From: Cornus controversa
Lineage: Eukaryota > Streptophyta > Magnoliopsida > Cornales > Cornaceae
Reading direction: 5' to 3'
Assembly (NCBI GenBank): GCA_026545225.1
Contig: CM048850.1
Coordinates: 3,472,001-3,536,000 of the forward strand
Length of the DNA stretch: 64,000 bases
Shown here: positions 33,068 through 46,000 of the stretch, piece by piece
How positions within the stretch are numbered: position 1 is the first letter of the stretch
Layout: the number at the start of each line of letters is the position of its first letter
Position numbers and translations under genes: made by a program
The notes under the pieces: generated by a model
What the model saw: the letters and a program-made list of their open reading frames with translations, nothing else
Databases searched by the model: none
Told to the model about the DNA's origin: nothing

Positions 33068-35137
33068 ATGCCTCCAAGGAGAGCGCGAGACATAGGCACT
33101 GATGCTCCTCAGGAGCCAAATGATGGAACGCAGTTTATGCGTGATATGGCGGACACTATGAGGCGGATGGCTAGGGAAGCTAGAGAAGAGGAGGTTCAGG
33201 CATTGCCTAGGGTTGCCTTGAGCCGCCAAATGGTTGCAATGAAAGAATATGTGAAATTTAAGCCGCCTACTTTTGATGGTGCACGTGACCCACTAGTGGC
33301 GGAGGGTTGGATAGATCAGACACATAAACTCATGGTTGCTCTTGCGATCGATGAGGACTTGAAAGTGGGAATAGCGGCGCTTCACTTACAAGGGTTTATT
33401 CTTCGATAAGTTCTTTCCAACGTCGGTGAGAGACCGGATGAGGCAAGAATTCATAGACTTAGTCCAAGGGGATTTAGACGTGATGGGGTATGAGACCAAA
33501 TTCACCTCATTAGCTCGTTTTGCCCTAGAGATGGTAGCTAATGAAGAGCTAAAGGTGAAAAAGTTCGTGAAGTGATTGAAAACCTCAATCAGGAAGAGGG
33601 TGTCCATCTTGGGCTTGAGGACCTACAGTGATGTGGTTGATAGAGCCTTAGTCGCTGAGGAAGATGACAGAGACACCCAAAGGATATGGGAGTCTAAACA
33701 GCAAGCGAAGAGTGCGGGGGCCTCTTCGGGTAGCCAAGGAAGGAAGAGGAACAGGGAAGGCAGGTCCAGTTTTCAGGGGCAGCAGCAACCTCGCCCGGTA
33801 CCTTCATTGGCCTTGCCTACCAGATCTTTACGATCTTCTGCGGAGTGCTATAATTGCCATCAAATTGGCCACTACAGTAGGGAGTGCCCACAGGGTCATG
33901 CAGTGGCACCCATGCTTGCAGGAACAGCCAGAGAAAAGGTATGCTACTATTGTAAGCAGCCTGGACATATGAAATTCAGTTGCCCGCTTAGACAGGGGAC
34001 ACCGAGTGGTGCAGGGTCTCAATAGAGGGCTGGGCAGACAACTACAACTCAGTCTGGCTTTAGAGCTTTACCACCGTCTCAGCCAGCACAGTCAGCTCAG
34101 GGATCTCGGGTAGCGAGGGGTCCTACACCTGCTTCGAGTCAGCAGTCAGGGTTACAAGGGACTGGTCAGCAGTCACGGGGCCGTGTGTTCACGCTTGCTC
34201 CTGCAGAGGACATACCGGGACCGTCAGTGGTCAGAGGTATTTTCTTGGTTTCTAGCTCGTGGGCTAGGGTGTTAATAGATTCAGGTGCATCACATTCATT
34301 CATATCCATTGCATTTGCTTGTGCCTTGGGGCTGAGGGGGTCATCACTGGAGTCACCATTGTCCATTGATACACCAGTTGGGGGTAGGGTTACCCTGGAT
34401 AGAGTATGTCGGTCTTGTGAGATCGAGGTTGCTGGGCGTCGACTAGTGTTCAACTTTGTGCTGCTAGATATGACCACTTTTGATGTCATTCTGGGTATGG
34501 ACTGGCTATCTACATTTAGAGCCACGATCGATTGTCTCTGTAGGAGAGTGACAGTGTGCACACCTGATGGTGATTGTTTTTATTTTGTGGGGGAGCGGGA
34601 TGATTTCTACATTCCATCTCTGCTTAGTTTCAGTGTGAGGGACGGGGCTAGATATTTCCTAGCTAACTTACTAGCTGAGGAGGATGAGATTGTGATTAGT
34701 AGAGGATTTCCACCGGTGGTTAGAGAGTTTGTGGATGTGTTTCCGGGGGACTTGACAGAGTTACCTCTGATGAGAGACGTGGTGTTTAGCATTGATCTTG
34801 CTCCTGGTACTGCGCCTATCTCTATGGCACCGTACCGGATGGCACCGACAGAGTTGAGGGAGTTAAAAGATTAGTTGCAGGAATTGTTGGATAAGGGATT
34901 TGTACGACCTAGTACATTACCTTGGGGAGCTCCAGTCCTATTTGCAAAAAAGAAGGACGGATCTTTACGGTTATACATAGACTACCGTAAGTTGAACCAA
35001 GCAACGATTAAGAACAAGTATCATTTGCCAATGATAGATGACTTGTTTGATCAACTTAAGGGTATGACTTGTTTTTTGAAGATCGATTTGAGGTCGGGGT
35101 ATTACCACTTGAGGGTAAGGGAAGAGGACATTTCGCG
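33068..35137 (+). pseudogene. Tekay copy 2 gag-PR-RT remnant
   Basis: It starts [17 protein letters not shown] at 33068. It shows Gag, two CCHC knuckles (CYNCHQIGHYSREC and CYYCKQPGHMKFSC, about 33845-33990), protease ([14 protein letters not shown], about 34265-34305) and the N-terminal part of reverse transcriptase ([16 protein letters not shown], about 34985-35030). The knuckle linker differs clearly from the young copies, so it is a distinct sublineage. Broken, with several breaks. Confidence 0.9.
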
Positions 35138-37498
35138 CCCCTAGGGGTGGAATAAATATCTGGGAAGTCAGAGATTTTCACTTTTATAGATCTCTCTCTC
35201 TCTCTAAAGCTCCCACTTCATCTCTCTCCCTTCTCTATAGAGTTTGAGGGCTTTAAGGCGTGATTTGGACACTCCCGAAGAAGGGAAGTGTGTAGGGGAT
35301 ATCAAGGGCATTGGTTTGAACTGATCAAAGTCTCCATTTTGTAAAGTTAGGATGGCTGGGATTTTCAAAAGAGGGATTCAAAGCTTGGGAATTGAGGTAG
35401 GGGTGCTAGACTCATCTTTACTTTGATCTTATAGGTCACCTTTATGTGACATGAAAGATAGATTCGATTTCTTGAGCCTAAGGTTATGTATATGTGTATA
35501 TATGTATACCAATGTGATTATGCATGTATAAATGTCTAGCATGTTAGTTAGAACTTATATATGTTGTGCATGTGCAAATGAGACTATGAATGTTTTTGAT
35601 GAAAAATGTGTTCACTTGGTGAAAACATGAAAACTGTGAGTTTTTATAATATTGTGTATGAAAGATATGATTTTCTTGTGAAATGCATAAGCAAGATGAT
35701 TTTCATAATATGAGTGTGATGGCATTGTGACAATCTTGAGGTGAAAGGAAAATGCATTGATTTGACAAAAATGCATTCATTGTGTGGAATAAGTGCATTG
35801 ATGTGATTATGTGCACTATATGAAAAACGAGTTTTTGGGGCGTGACAACATTGAGAATTAAGATGAGGGAATGGTCCATAGGGTGACAGACCCAAAACTT
35901 GGCCAAGAGGAGGCGCTCCCTTCGGGTTAGCAACCAAATAAAGCATAAGCAGAGTTTGGGTGCCGAAGAGACCCTCACTATGGATGTGGTGTGATGAGCT
36001 AGTCCCCATTGAAGTGATTTTTAGATTTATGTGGCATGAGTTATATATATCTATCTGAATTATGATTTGTCTGGTTTGATATATATGTGTATATATGTAT
36101 ATATATGTATATGCATTGAGATGTGAAGCATCACACATGATTTGAAAAACATGATTGTTTATGGGTTAAAAGTATGTATACTTGTCATGTAAACATGTAG
36201 TGATTTTCATGCTCATTTATGCATGGCTGACGGGTTGGAGTGGGGATGGGTGGATCATTTCTAGTGAGCGAGAGAGGATAAGGTCACCCCCTATTTATAC
36301 AAACTTTTTCAGATAAGGCGCCAATGGAGGACGAAGCATGATTAGCTCAATGGACCTTGTTGGGTTCCTTTTTGGACTTTTGACCCTTGGGAGATGTAAA
36401 TAGATGTCCATGCCGGTTTGTGGCATGTGGACTATGTTATTGATGTTATATTTGCATTTGAATTATGTTGATGTACTCTAGTTCCAAATGTAAAGATCGT
36501 GTATGGACCATATGTGACTTGTGGGGTTTAAATGGAAGAATGTTGGTTTCAAGTTTATTGTGTATAAATCTTGGATTTAAATGCTTAGTTGTGTGGATTT
36601 ACATTTGGATTATGGTTGTGAGGTTTCAAATGTTTAAATTAGAATATGTGTATGATGGTGTATCATTTGTAGTTGATTTTTATGTTGAATGGAGGATCTA
36701 TGGTTGTTTGGTTGAGATTTGGGTTCAAAATGGACTATGCAAAAGGTTTTTGGAGGGCTTGTGCAAGGCATTTTGATCGTGCGAAATGACCATTTCGCAT
36801 GATCGAAACCTATTTTTCGATTGTGCGAAGTAGTTGCAAAATATAGAGGTTTTTAGGATCCAGACAGGGGCATTTTTTGTATAATCGAAACCCCCTTTTC
36901 GATCGTGCGAAATATTGCAGGTCCAAGGTACCGAATAGGTAAAATTTTCACACAATCAAAGATTTTTTCGCACAATCAAACTACTAGTATCACACAATCA
37001 AAATTCTCATTTCGCACAATCGAGGTTACTATTCACAGCAAAGTCAAAAATTGGCCCAAACTTCATTTTAACGTAACTTCTTCATTTTAAATTGGAATTG
37101 AGTGTGGTTTTTTTTGAATTCAACTATTTTTGAGTTATATATCCAATGGTATAGGTTTTAAAATCAAATTCCAATTGGGAAAGGATTTGAATTCCAAAAA
37201 TTGGTGGTTTTCATGTGTGGAACCAAATGTGGAACCCATTGTGAGGGGTGTTGATGAGTGAGTGCCACCGTATTGGTGTGTGTATTGAAAGTTTCCATAA
37301 TAGAATAGTTTATGACAAGATTGATGTTTAAAACAATGAGGTAAAAACATTGTTCACCCTCGAATTTCGGGAGTACCGGACATCAAGGCGTGACAACTTG
37401 GTATCAAAGCATGATATCAAATGGTGATTTTGGTTAGGGTATGGATGATAAGTGCGAGTCACCCTTGATTTTTAGAGAATAGAAATTAGGGCATGACA
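35138..37498 (+). repeat. 5' LTR of Tekay copy 3, partial
   Basis: It follows the solo LTR at 14793 (reverse complement) through the CT-rich leader (35185-35240), the gaggtaggggtgctag block (35395), the conserved acceptor-like block (36230-36330) and a TTTCG-N6-CGAAA dyad cluster (36774-37025). Two LTR-end-plus-primer-site look-alikes lie about 105 bp apart (37389-37410 and 37491-37513). I take the second as the working end because gag leader sequence follows it. The left end abuts Tekay copy 2. Confidence 0.8.
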
Positions 37499-37501
37499 AC
37501 T

Positions 37502-37513
37502 TGGTATCAGAGC
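37502..37513 (+). other. Primer-binding site of Tekay copy 3
   Basis: tggtatcagagc on the plus strand, 3 nt after the LTR end gcatgaca. A second, slightly different copy (tggtatcaaagc) occurs at 37399-37410 and is read as a relic. Confidence 0.75.
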
Positions 37514-37805
37514 TGAACCGGGTTTGAATACCTACGGACGACGGGAAATGATTAAACCACGTGTTGGATTGAAAGAAATCAATGATTCATGGAATTTTGA
37601 AATTGAGGTTATGACCCTAGATTTGAGGTTTTTGAGTGTAAGCTAAGACTAAGTACATATTGCATGGGAAATTCTTATATGCTTAATTGTTTACATAATA
37701 TACTAATTGTGAAGTGCTTTAGCATGTTGAGTATGCATGAAGTGAATTGGTCCGATACATTCATGCACAAATTCTTAAGTATCTTCTTGTCATCTATATA
37801 GAAGG

Positions 37806-40800
37806 ATGCCACCAAGATGAGCTCGCGAGAGGACACCAGAAGTGGTCCCTATTGGAGGAAAGCAATTTATGCGGGACATGGTCACTTTCATACGGTAAAT
37901 TCCAAGAGAAACGCAACGGGAAATTCAAGAGGAGACACAAGCTCCACCTAGAGCAACTCCTCCTAGTAGGATGATAACGACATTGGGGCATGTTAAGAAA
38001 CATAGTCCATCGTCGTATTTTGGGGGATCCAATCCAATGGTAGCGGAAAGTTGGTTGGATGAGATGGTTACACTCCTTACTGTACTTGAAATAGAGGAAG
38101 ACTTGAAAGTTAAGGTAGCCACTCACTATCTTAAAGATGACGCCAAACATTGGTGGAAATTCTTAGGAGATTACCATGATTTGGAGACAATGGAATGGGA
38201 TACATTCCAAATGCTTTTCTTTGAGAAATGCTTTTCTTCGAGAAGTACTTTCCAGTGACAGTGAAGGACAATATAAGGAGATTGTTCTTCAACCTTATTT
38301 AAGGGACGATGATGGTGATGGAGTATAAAACAAGTTTTCCTCCTTGGCTCGGTTTGCGGAGGAGATAATTCCAATGGAAAAGCTTAAAATTAAGCAATTC
38401 ATAAGAGGTCTCCGAACCTACATATGGGATAAGATTGGGATTTTAGGTTTGACCAACTATGAAGTGGTAGTGGAGAGAGCATTGATTTTTGAAGAGTTCA
38501 GCAATGATAACCAAAGGATAAGAGAAGCACAGAACCAAGGGAGGGGCATGGGATCCCTTATGAACAATCGTGCTAGGAAGAAGAGGAGGAATGGTGGGTC
38601 ATCCTCATAAGGGCAACAAACCCAATCTGTGACTTATGTGGCTATACCTTTTGGATTCTTCCGATCTAGAATAGTCTATTTCAATTGCCAAAAGCTGGGA
38701 CACAGAATGGCTGAGTGTAGTAACCCTCATGGACGAGTGTGAGTGGGCGGGTGTGAAGACAGACACTGGGCTGAGCTACCACACTGACAGGGTATAGGGT
38801 GCTCAATCCCACATCGCCTGGGTGTGGAAAAAGGGATGTGCTTATATGTAGTATGTTCTCTTTAAATGGTATGAGACCTTTTGGGGTAAAACCCAAGAGC
38901 AAAACCGTGTGGGCTCAGGCCCAAAGCGGATAATATCATACCATGTGTTGGAGCGGGGTATTACAGTTGGTATCAAAGCCTGAACCCAGCCGGAAGTGTG
39001 CCGACGAGGACGTCGGGCCTCGTAGGGGGGTGGATTGTAGTAACCCTCGTGGACGGGTGTGAGTGGGCGGGTGCGAAGACAGACACTGGGCTGAGCTACC
39101 ACACTAACAGGGTACAGGGTGCTTAATCCCACATCGCCTGGGTGTGGAAAAAGGGATGTGCTTATATGTAGTATGTTCTCTTCAAATGGTATGAGGCTTT
39201 TTGGGGTAAAATCCAAGAGCAAAACCGTGCGGGCTCAGGCCCAAAGCGGATAATATCATACCATGTGTTGGAGCGGGGTATTACAGTGAGTGTACTTAAA
39301 GGCAAGTTCCGTCAGTGGCAGATAAAAAGTGCTACCATTGTTACCAAATGGGGCATATTAGTTGGGATTTCCCACAAAAGAAAAGTGTGCAGGGTGGTAC
39401 TAGTTCTCAGCAGCATCCTACGCTGCCTGCGACTTCATAGTCAGATTTCAGGGCATTGCCACCACCACAAACAGTGCCTTCAGTTCAGAGTTCAAGGGCA
39501 CCAGCTAGAGGGGATATGTCTAGTGTCCCAGTTAGCAGTTTGGATATCAGGGTACAGGACAACAAGGCCAGAGAGCATAGGGCCGTGCCTTTACTTTTGT
39601 CCCAGTAAAGACTTTGGCAGGACTGTCAGTGGTCTGAGGTATATTTCTTGTATCTAGCTCATGGGCTAGGGTTTTAGTGGACTCGGGTGCATCACATTCA
39701 TTCATTTTATATGCATTTACTTGTGCTTTGGAGTTGGAGGTATCATATTTGGACTTGGTTTTATTCATTGATACACTAGTTGGTGGTAGAGTGACTTTGA
39801 GTAGAGTATGTCGATCTTGCGAGATCGAGATATCGGGATATCGATTAGTGTTTGATTTCATCATTCTCGATATGTCTAGCTTTGATGTGATCTTGGGTAT
39901 GGATTGGCTATCGACCTATAGAGCCAATATTGATTGTTATAGGGGAAGAGTAACCTTACATACATCGGAGGGCATTAGCATTTGTTTTGTGGGAGAGCGG
40001 GATGACTTTTACTTGTCATCTTTGTATAGTTCTAATGATCAAAAAGGGCTTGGGCAATTCCTAGCAAGCCTACTTGTTGATGGTGATGAGGAGACACTTG
40101 GAGGGCTTCCTCGTGTAGTGTGTAAGTTTATAGATGTATTTCTGGGGGACTTGACACAGTTGCCTCTGAAACGAGAAGTGGAGTGTATGATAGATCTTGC
40201 TCCAAGTACCGCGCCCATTTTTATGGCACCGTACCGAATGGCACTAGCTGAGTTAAAAGAGCTAAAGGACTAATTACAAGAGCTACTAGACAAGGATTTG
40301 TACGTCCTAGTACTTTGCCTTGGGGAGCTCCGGTTCTTTTTTCTAAGAAGAAGGACTGGTTTTTGCAGCTTTCCATTGACTATCAGAAGTTGAATCGGGT
40401 AGCAATCAAGAACAAGTATCCCTTGCCAAGGATAGATGACTTGTTCGATCAGCTTAAAGGTTCAAGATGCTTCTCAAAGATAGACCTGAGAACGAAAATT
40501 ATTAGTTAGGGATTAGAGAGGCGGACATTCCAAAAAATACTTTTCGCACATGATATGGGCACTATAAGTTTTTGGTGATGCCATTTGGTTTGATGAATGC
40601 ACTGGCAGCATTCATGGACCTAATGCATAGAGTGTTCAATGCTTATTTGGACAAGTTTGTGGTTGTATTTGTTGATGACATACTAGTGTACTCGTCTTCG
40701 GAAGAGGAGCACGAGGGTCACTTGAGGATTGTATTGTAGCTTCTAAGAGAACATCAATTATATGTCAAATATGAGAAATGTGAATTTTGGCTAGCGGAAG

Positions 40801-41420
40801 TAAAATTCCTTGGGCATGTTGTGTCAAAAGGAGGAGCCTCCATAGATCCATCTAAGATAGAAGCGGTGATGAGTTGGGAAAGACCTAAGAGCGTATTTAA
40901 GATACGTAGTTTCTTAGGATTGGCTAGGTATTATCGGAGGTTTGTGAAGGACTTTTCGAGGTTGGCAGCACCAATGACAAAAGCTTACCTGAAAAGGAGT
41001 GAAGTTTGTGTGTGATGATGCTTGCAAGCATGCATTCATGGAATTGAAATGTCGGTTAACTATGGCACCAATTTTGATCATTCCAGAACATGGGTTGGGG
41101 TACACGATTTATTGTGACACTTCACGACTCAATTTGGGATGTGTGCTAATGCAAATCGAAAGAGTTGTGGCATATGGTTCAAAGTAGTTGAAGACCCATG
41201 AATAGAATTATCTGACACATGACTTGGAATTAGCAACTGTGATCTTTACACTTAAGGTGTGGAGACACTACTTGTATGGTGAGAAGTTTAAAGTATTCTC
41301 GGATCATAAAAGTCTCAAATACCTTTTCTCACGAAAGGATCTGAATATGAGACAACGAAGATGGATGGAGTACATGGAAGATTATGACTTCAACTTGCAA
41401 TATCATCCGAGGAAGGTTAA
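37806..41420 (+). pseudogene. Tekay copy 3 gag-pol remnant
   Basis: Recognisable parts: Gag (AESWLDEMVTLLTVLEIEED, about 38040-38100; KIKQFIRGLRTYI, about 38390), a zinc-knuckle region split by the TRIM, protease ([10 protein letters not shown], about 39678), reverse transcriptase ([18 protein letters not shown], about 40410-40460; [10 protein letters not shown], about 40670) and RNase H up to the Athila insertion ([15 protein letters not shown], about 41350). It has many breaks and is a fossil with no coding capacity inferred. Confidence 0.88.
38716..39285 (+). mobile_element. TRIM (terminal-repeat retrotransposon in miniature), complete
   Basis: Two 250-bp LTRs (38716-38965 and 39036-39285), each starting tgtagtaaccc and ending ggggtattaca. 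Between them are only 70 bp holding a primer site (tggtatcaaagcc, 38968-38980) and a purine tract (gtaggggggtgga, about 39023-39034). It is flanked by ctgag (38711-38715) and gtgag (39286-39290), a target duplication with one difference. No coding capacity, so it depends on enzymes from other elements. The LTRs differ at roughly ten sites by eye, so it is not very recent. No 5S rRNA-like segment is seen, so it is not a Cassandra-type TRIM. Confidence 0.93.
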
Positions 41421-42928
41421 TGATAGGCGTTGAATGTTACGCATTCTAGCCTCTTAACTTATGTATTTTATTCTCTTAGTGATAGATTATTTTGTGATTT
41501 TACTTTGTTTTAGTGTTTTCTGTATTTTCAGGGCCTTAATAATTATTTCAGTTAAAACCGTGATTTTGGGCTTTTAAAGAAGACATCCAAGATGGTGAGA
41601 TGAAGCCTACATCAAGGAGATTCACTCAACCATTTATTTCAACTCAAATCAGCCCAAGAAAGAGGTCCAAGAGAATTACAGCTGCTTAAGAAGGTTTCGG
41701 GCCTGAAGCCCAAATCTGCGCATAATGCAGTCTTAATCCCGTTTTGGAAAACGGACCAGAAGTCTTATTTCTGAGCCTCAAATCAACATTATTTTCACGT
41801 AGGGTTGAACGAAATTTGATTCTGCACACTTTTGTATTTCACGAAAATTCCGTGAATCGGACTTCTAGTGGGTCAAAAGTTGGGCCGAAGTCAGCAGGAA
41901 AAACCCACCTGATTAGTGCTGCGGGAAACCCTAATTAATTCCTAATTGGATTAGGACTTTGGTGAATTCTCTTGGGGAATAAAAGGAAGACTTGGAGGCT
42001 GAAGAGGGAGAGCTTACACAGAGATTGGAGAGTCTGAGAGGGCTGAGAAGAGAACAGAAACATATTGCAGAGCCATTGGAGAACGAAGTCATACGCGTAA
42101 TTCAGAAAGATGATGTCTTCTTCCTCAACAGTTGAAGCTTCTTCTTCTACCATGAGCGGCTAGTTCATCCACTAGGGTTTTGATGTAGCCCTAACAAAGC
42201 ATCAATGGTTTGATTGTTTTAATTATTGGGGACCTTTATATACATGCATAGATTGTGTAATTGTGAGGATTCTTATTAATGAATTGAGCAATAAAAGTCT
42301 TGTAAATTCAATCTCAATGATTTCTTATCTTGTCTTAGATATTTAGTTGTTGTTATTGAACTCAATCTCTTTTGTTTTCTGTGATCATGAGAGAGATTAT
42401 TACACAATGGTAATCACTGAATATATTGTTATGAGCTTTGATGGATTATGCCTAGAGAAGATGAACCATACTGCACCCTAGATTAGAGTAGTTAGGCAGA
42501 TGGCCCATGCCAATCGAAGATAGTCCATGGCTTAGCCTTAATCATATGTTATCTTCTTGACGGATGAAGGTGAGCTTGTAGCCACCGACACCACTTATGC
42601 ATGATGTAATTCCCCTATAGTTGATTCAATTGACCATTGATTGTGGAGTTAGTGGTGAAGTCAAACACCCTAGGTTTCTCTCTTATTACCTTCATTATCT
42701 GTTTACCTTTGATTTATTTTATTTTATCTTTTTAATTAGTTAAAAATCAGAATTCTTTTCTTATAAATTTAATTAGAATTAGTTCTGTGTTCCAACTCAT
42801 CAGAACATAATCCCTGAGGTACGATACCCATTCCTTTCGATAGCCCTATTCTGCAAGGAATTCGTTCTATTGCGAAGTGTGGAAATTTTTAATTGATATA
42901 TTTTTGAGTCACACTCACACACGAATCA
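41421..42928 (+). repeat. 5' LTR of Athila element A
   Basis: From tgataggcgttg to aatca. It is nearly identical to 50623-52130 at offset 9202. AT-rich with one TATA-like run (cctttatatacatgc, about 42232). The older Athila LTR at 6230-7141 is a diverged relative of its right half. Confidence 0.95.
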
Positions 42929-42933
42929 ATTTT

Positions 42934-42951
42934 TGGCGCCGTTGCCAGGGA
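42934..42951 (+). other. Primer-binding site, tRNA-Asp type
   Basis: tggcgccgttgccaggga, 5 nt after the LTR edge. This is the classical Athila primer site, complementary to the 3' end of tRNA-Asp with one difference from the usual form as I recall it. It recurs in copy B at 52136-52153. Confidence 0.92.
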
Positions 42952-43072
42952 TTATCTATTTGATTGATTGGATTTTACAGAATTAGTTTTAATTGGATTT
43001 TTAGTTTAGGAAATTTTTATATTTTATTTTTAATTTTGTTTTTGTTTTCTTTTCAGGTGCTTTTAGTAATAT

Positions 43073-46000
43073 ATGCAAGGTCGTCGTTCTGTGGCTGATC
43101 CTTTGATACCTCTTGATCCTGAGCCTGAACGTACTCTTAGACAACAGAGGAACATCCCTGTTGATACCATTTTGCAAGAGGAAGAAATAATTGAAGACAT
43201 GGCAGAAGAGAGGAATAATAACCTTGTTCCTAATGCTGATGGAGAAAGAGCTAGATTGCTTAGGGACTACTATGTTCCTGAGACATATACCTCGCCAGCA
43301 GGTTTTCAACTGCCCAATGTCACAGCACAGAATTATGAGATCAAGTCCAGCATTATTCAGATGCTACCATCTTATTTTGGGCTGACTCAAGAAGACCCTT
43401 ACAAGCATCTGGATGACTTCATTGAAGTGTGCTCAACTACAAAAATTCACAACTTCTCTGAAGATGCTTTCAGAATGAGACTTTTTCCATTCTCTCTGAA
43501 AGACAAAGCAAAGTATTGGTTCAACTCTCTACCGGCTGGTTCTATCACGACTTGGACTCAGATGCAACATGAGTTTCTCAAGAAGTATTTTCCGATAGGG
43601 AAGACCAATCAGTTCAGACGTGCTATCACTGGTTTCTCCCAACATGAGGGGGAACAATTTTATGAGACATGGGAAAGATTCAAGGACCTTCTTAGGAAGT
43701 GTCCCCATCATCAAGTTCCTAAGTGGCAACTAGTGCAGAGTTTTCATGAAGGGCTCACAGAAGCCAACAGACAGATGGTTGATGCGTCATGTGGAGGTAC
43801 TTTTATGTTGAAGAGTGAAGAAGAGGCATGGACCTTATTTGAAAATCTTAGTGACAACTCTCTACAACATGTGTCCTCTACTCGTTCTAGCAGACCTGCC
43901 ACTACCAGGAAGGCTGATGGAATTTTTGAGGTTGGTGCTTCAGAAGCTATGCCAACTGATATTGATTTAATTGCACAGAAGGTAGCAGCAATTATGGCTG
44001 CCAATCAAACTCCTTCTGCTTCAAATTCTTCATTGCTAGGCCCTTGTGAATTTTGCTCTAGTCCTATGCATAATGTGAGCAATTGTCCTTCAATGGGGCA
44101 ATTTTCTGATATTCAACATGAGCAAGTTCAAGCCACTTTCACTGGACCAATGAATCCTCCACGAGGTAATACTTACAATCCCACATGGAGGAATCATCCT
44201 GGTTTTTCTTACAGTAACCAAGGGGCAGCAATGCAACCATCATATCAACCTAGGACTTTTGTGCCTCAACAGCAATATCAAACACAAAGTCCTATGGCCC
44301 AAAGAATTTCTGCTATTGAAGACAAGCTGACTCTTACCTTGTCTAAATTTGACAAGCTTGATTCTCTTATAGAGACAGTGCAAGCTACTGCAGCAACAGT
44401 ACAATCTACAGTTCAGCTAGTGCACTCGCATTCTCAATCCATTGCCAAACTGGAATCTCAGTTTGGACAGCTTGCTACTTCATTAAGTAGAAGAGAAGAA
44501 GGGAAGCTCCCTAGTCAACCAATTGCTAATCCAAGAGGGATGCAAGCTTCCACAAGCAACCCACACCATGAGCAAGTTCAAGCCATTACCACTTTGAGAA
44601 GTGGGAAAATAATTGACAATAAGGTGGGTGAAAAGAAAGAAGAAGAAAAAGTGATCACAAGTCCAAGTGCTGAAATTCCTTATGAGCCCAAGGCTCCTTT
44701 CCCACAACGTTTTCTTGAAGCATCTAAATTGGGGAAGCAAGGGGACAAGCTGCATGACATGATGGAGGTGTTTCACCAAGTGAAGATTAATTTGCCACTC
44801 CTTGATGCCATCAAGCAAATTCCTCCTTATGCAAAATTTTTGAAGGACTTGTGCACTCAGAAAAGGCGTTCTAAAAGCCATGTGCCAAAGAAAGTAATGC
44901 TGCCACAACAAGTGAGTTCAATAATTCAGCAATGTACTCCTCCCAAGTACAAAGATCCTGGTGCTCCAACTATCTCATGCATTATTGGGGAGCACCATGT
45001 GGATAAAGCTCTTCTTGATTTGGGTGCAAGTGTGAATTTGCTACCCTATTCAGTTTACTTACAATTGGGCTTGGGAGAATTGAAGCCTACCTTGGTGGTA
45101 TTACAATTTGCAGACAGATCAACAAAGCAACCCCGAGGGATCATAGAAGATGTGCTCATTAAAGTGGACAAGTTCTACTTTCCTGTTGATTTCATTGTAC
45201 TTGACACTGAGCCGGTTCACAATCCGAAGAGGCACATTCCTGTGATCCTTGGTCGACCTTTCTTAGCTACTGCTGATGCTTGCATAAATTGTAGGTCAGG
45301 GATCATGGATATTTCCTTTGGCAACATGAAGGTTAAACTTAATATTTTCAATGCTGTTGAGAATCCTCTAGATCAGACTGATGTTTTCTTCATGGACTCT
45401 GAAGAGGTGATTGAATCTGTAGATGAAGTAAGGGTGCAAGAAAAACAGAAGGAGAAGAAGGTGTTTGAAGATCAAATTTCTACCATGGTGGTAACTTCTG
45501 TATGCACTACACTTTCCAAAACACTTCAGAGGGAGCAATTGTTTGGAGTGTCCGACAACTCCACACCATGGTATGCAGATATTGTGAACTATTTAGCCAC
45601 GGGAAAAGTGCCAAGAGACTGGACCAAGCGAGAACGTGATCGATTCTTCTCTAAAGTTCATCATTACTTTTGGGAGGATCCAGAGTTATTTAAATATTGT
45701 TCAGATCAGATTATTCGGCGATGCGTCCCAGACCATGAGTTTCAAGATATTCTCAAGTTCTGCCACTCATTGGCATGTGGAGGCCACTTCAGTGCAAGGA
45801 AGACAGCGGCAAAGGTACTTCAATATGGATTCTTTTGGCCTTCTCTGTTTCACGATGCATATGTTTTCTGTAAGACTTGTGATCATTGTCAAAGATTGGG
45901 TTCAATGTCGAGGCGTGATATGATGCCAATGAGCCCCATTCTGGTGGTGGAGATTTTTGATGTTTGGGGAATTGATTTTATGGGACCCTTTCCACCTTCT

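Larger units (their letters stand above)
19085..35137 (+). mobile_element. Tekay/Del copy 2 (+), 5' LTR to RT, host of a nested copy
   Basis: A plus-strand Tekay copy whose 5' LTR (19085-32806) is split by the complete minus-strand element at 21216-31846. After the LTR come a primer site (32810-32821), gag from 33068, zinc knuckles, protease and the start of reverse transcriptase. The recognisable element stops at about 35137, where a different Tekay LTR begins; no 3' LTR is seen. The coding part is broken, with several breaks. It predates the very young nested element. The 5 bp left of the LTR is gtctc, and the matching right duplication is not present in the window. Confidence 0.88.
35138..41420 (+). 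mobile_element. Tekay/Del copy 3 (+), old, partial
   Basis: An older plus-strand copy: partial 5' LTR (35138-37498), primer site, gag, protease, reverse transcriptase and RNase H, ending at 41420 where the Athila tandem is inserted. The rest of pol and the 3' LTR are not in the window. A complete TRIM (38716-39285) lies in its zinc-knuckle region. Its proteins are the most diverged of the Tekay copies here and it has many breaks, so it is the oldest of them. Its LTR groups with the solo LTR at 14793. Confidence 0.88.

Noticed and set aside
38716-39285. Cassandra-type TRIM
   Set aside because: No 5S rRNA-like promoter segment is visible in the LTRs.
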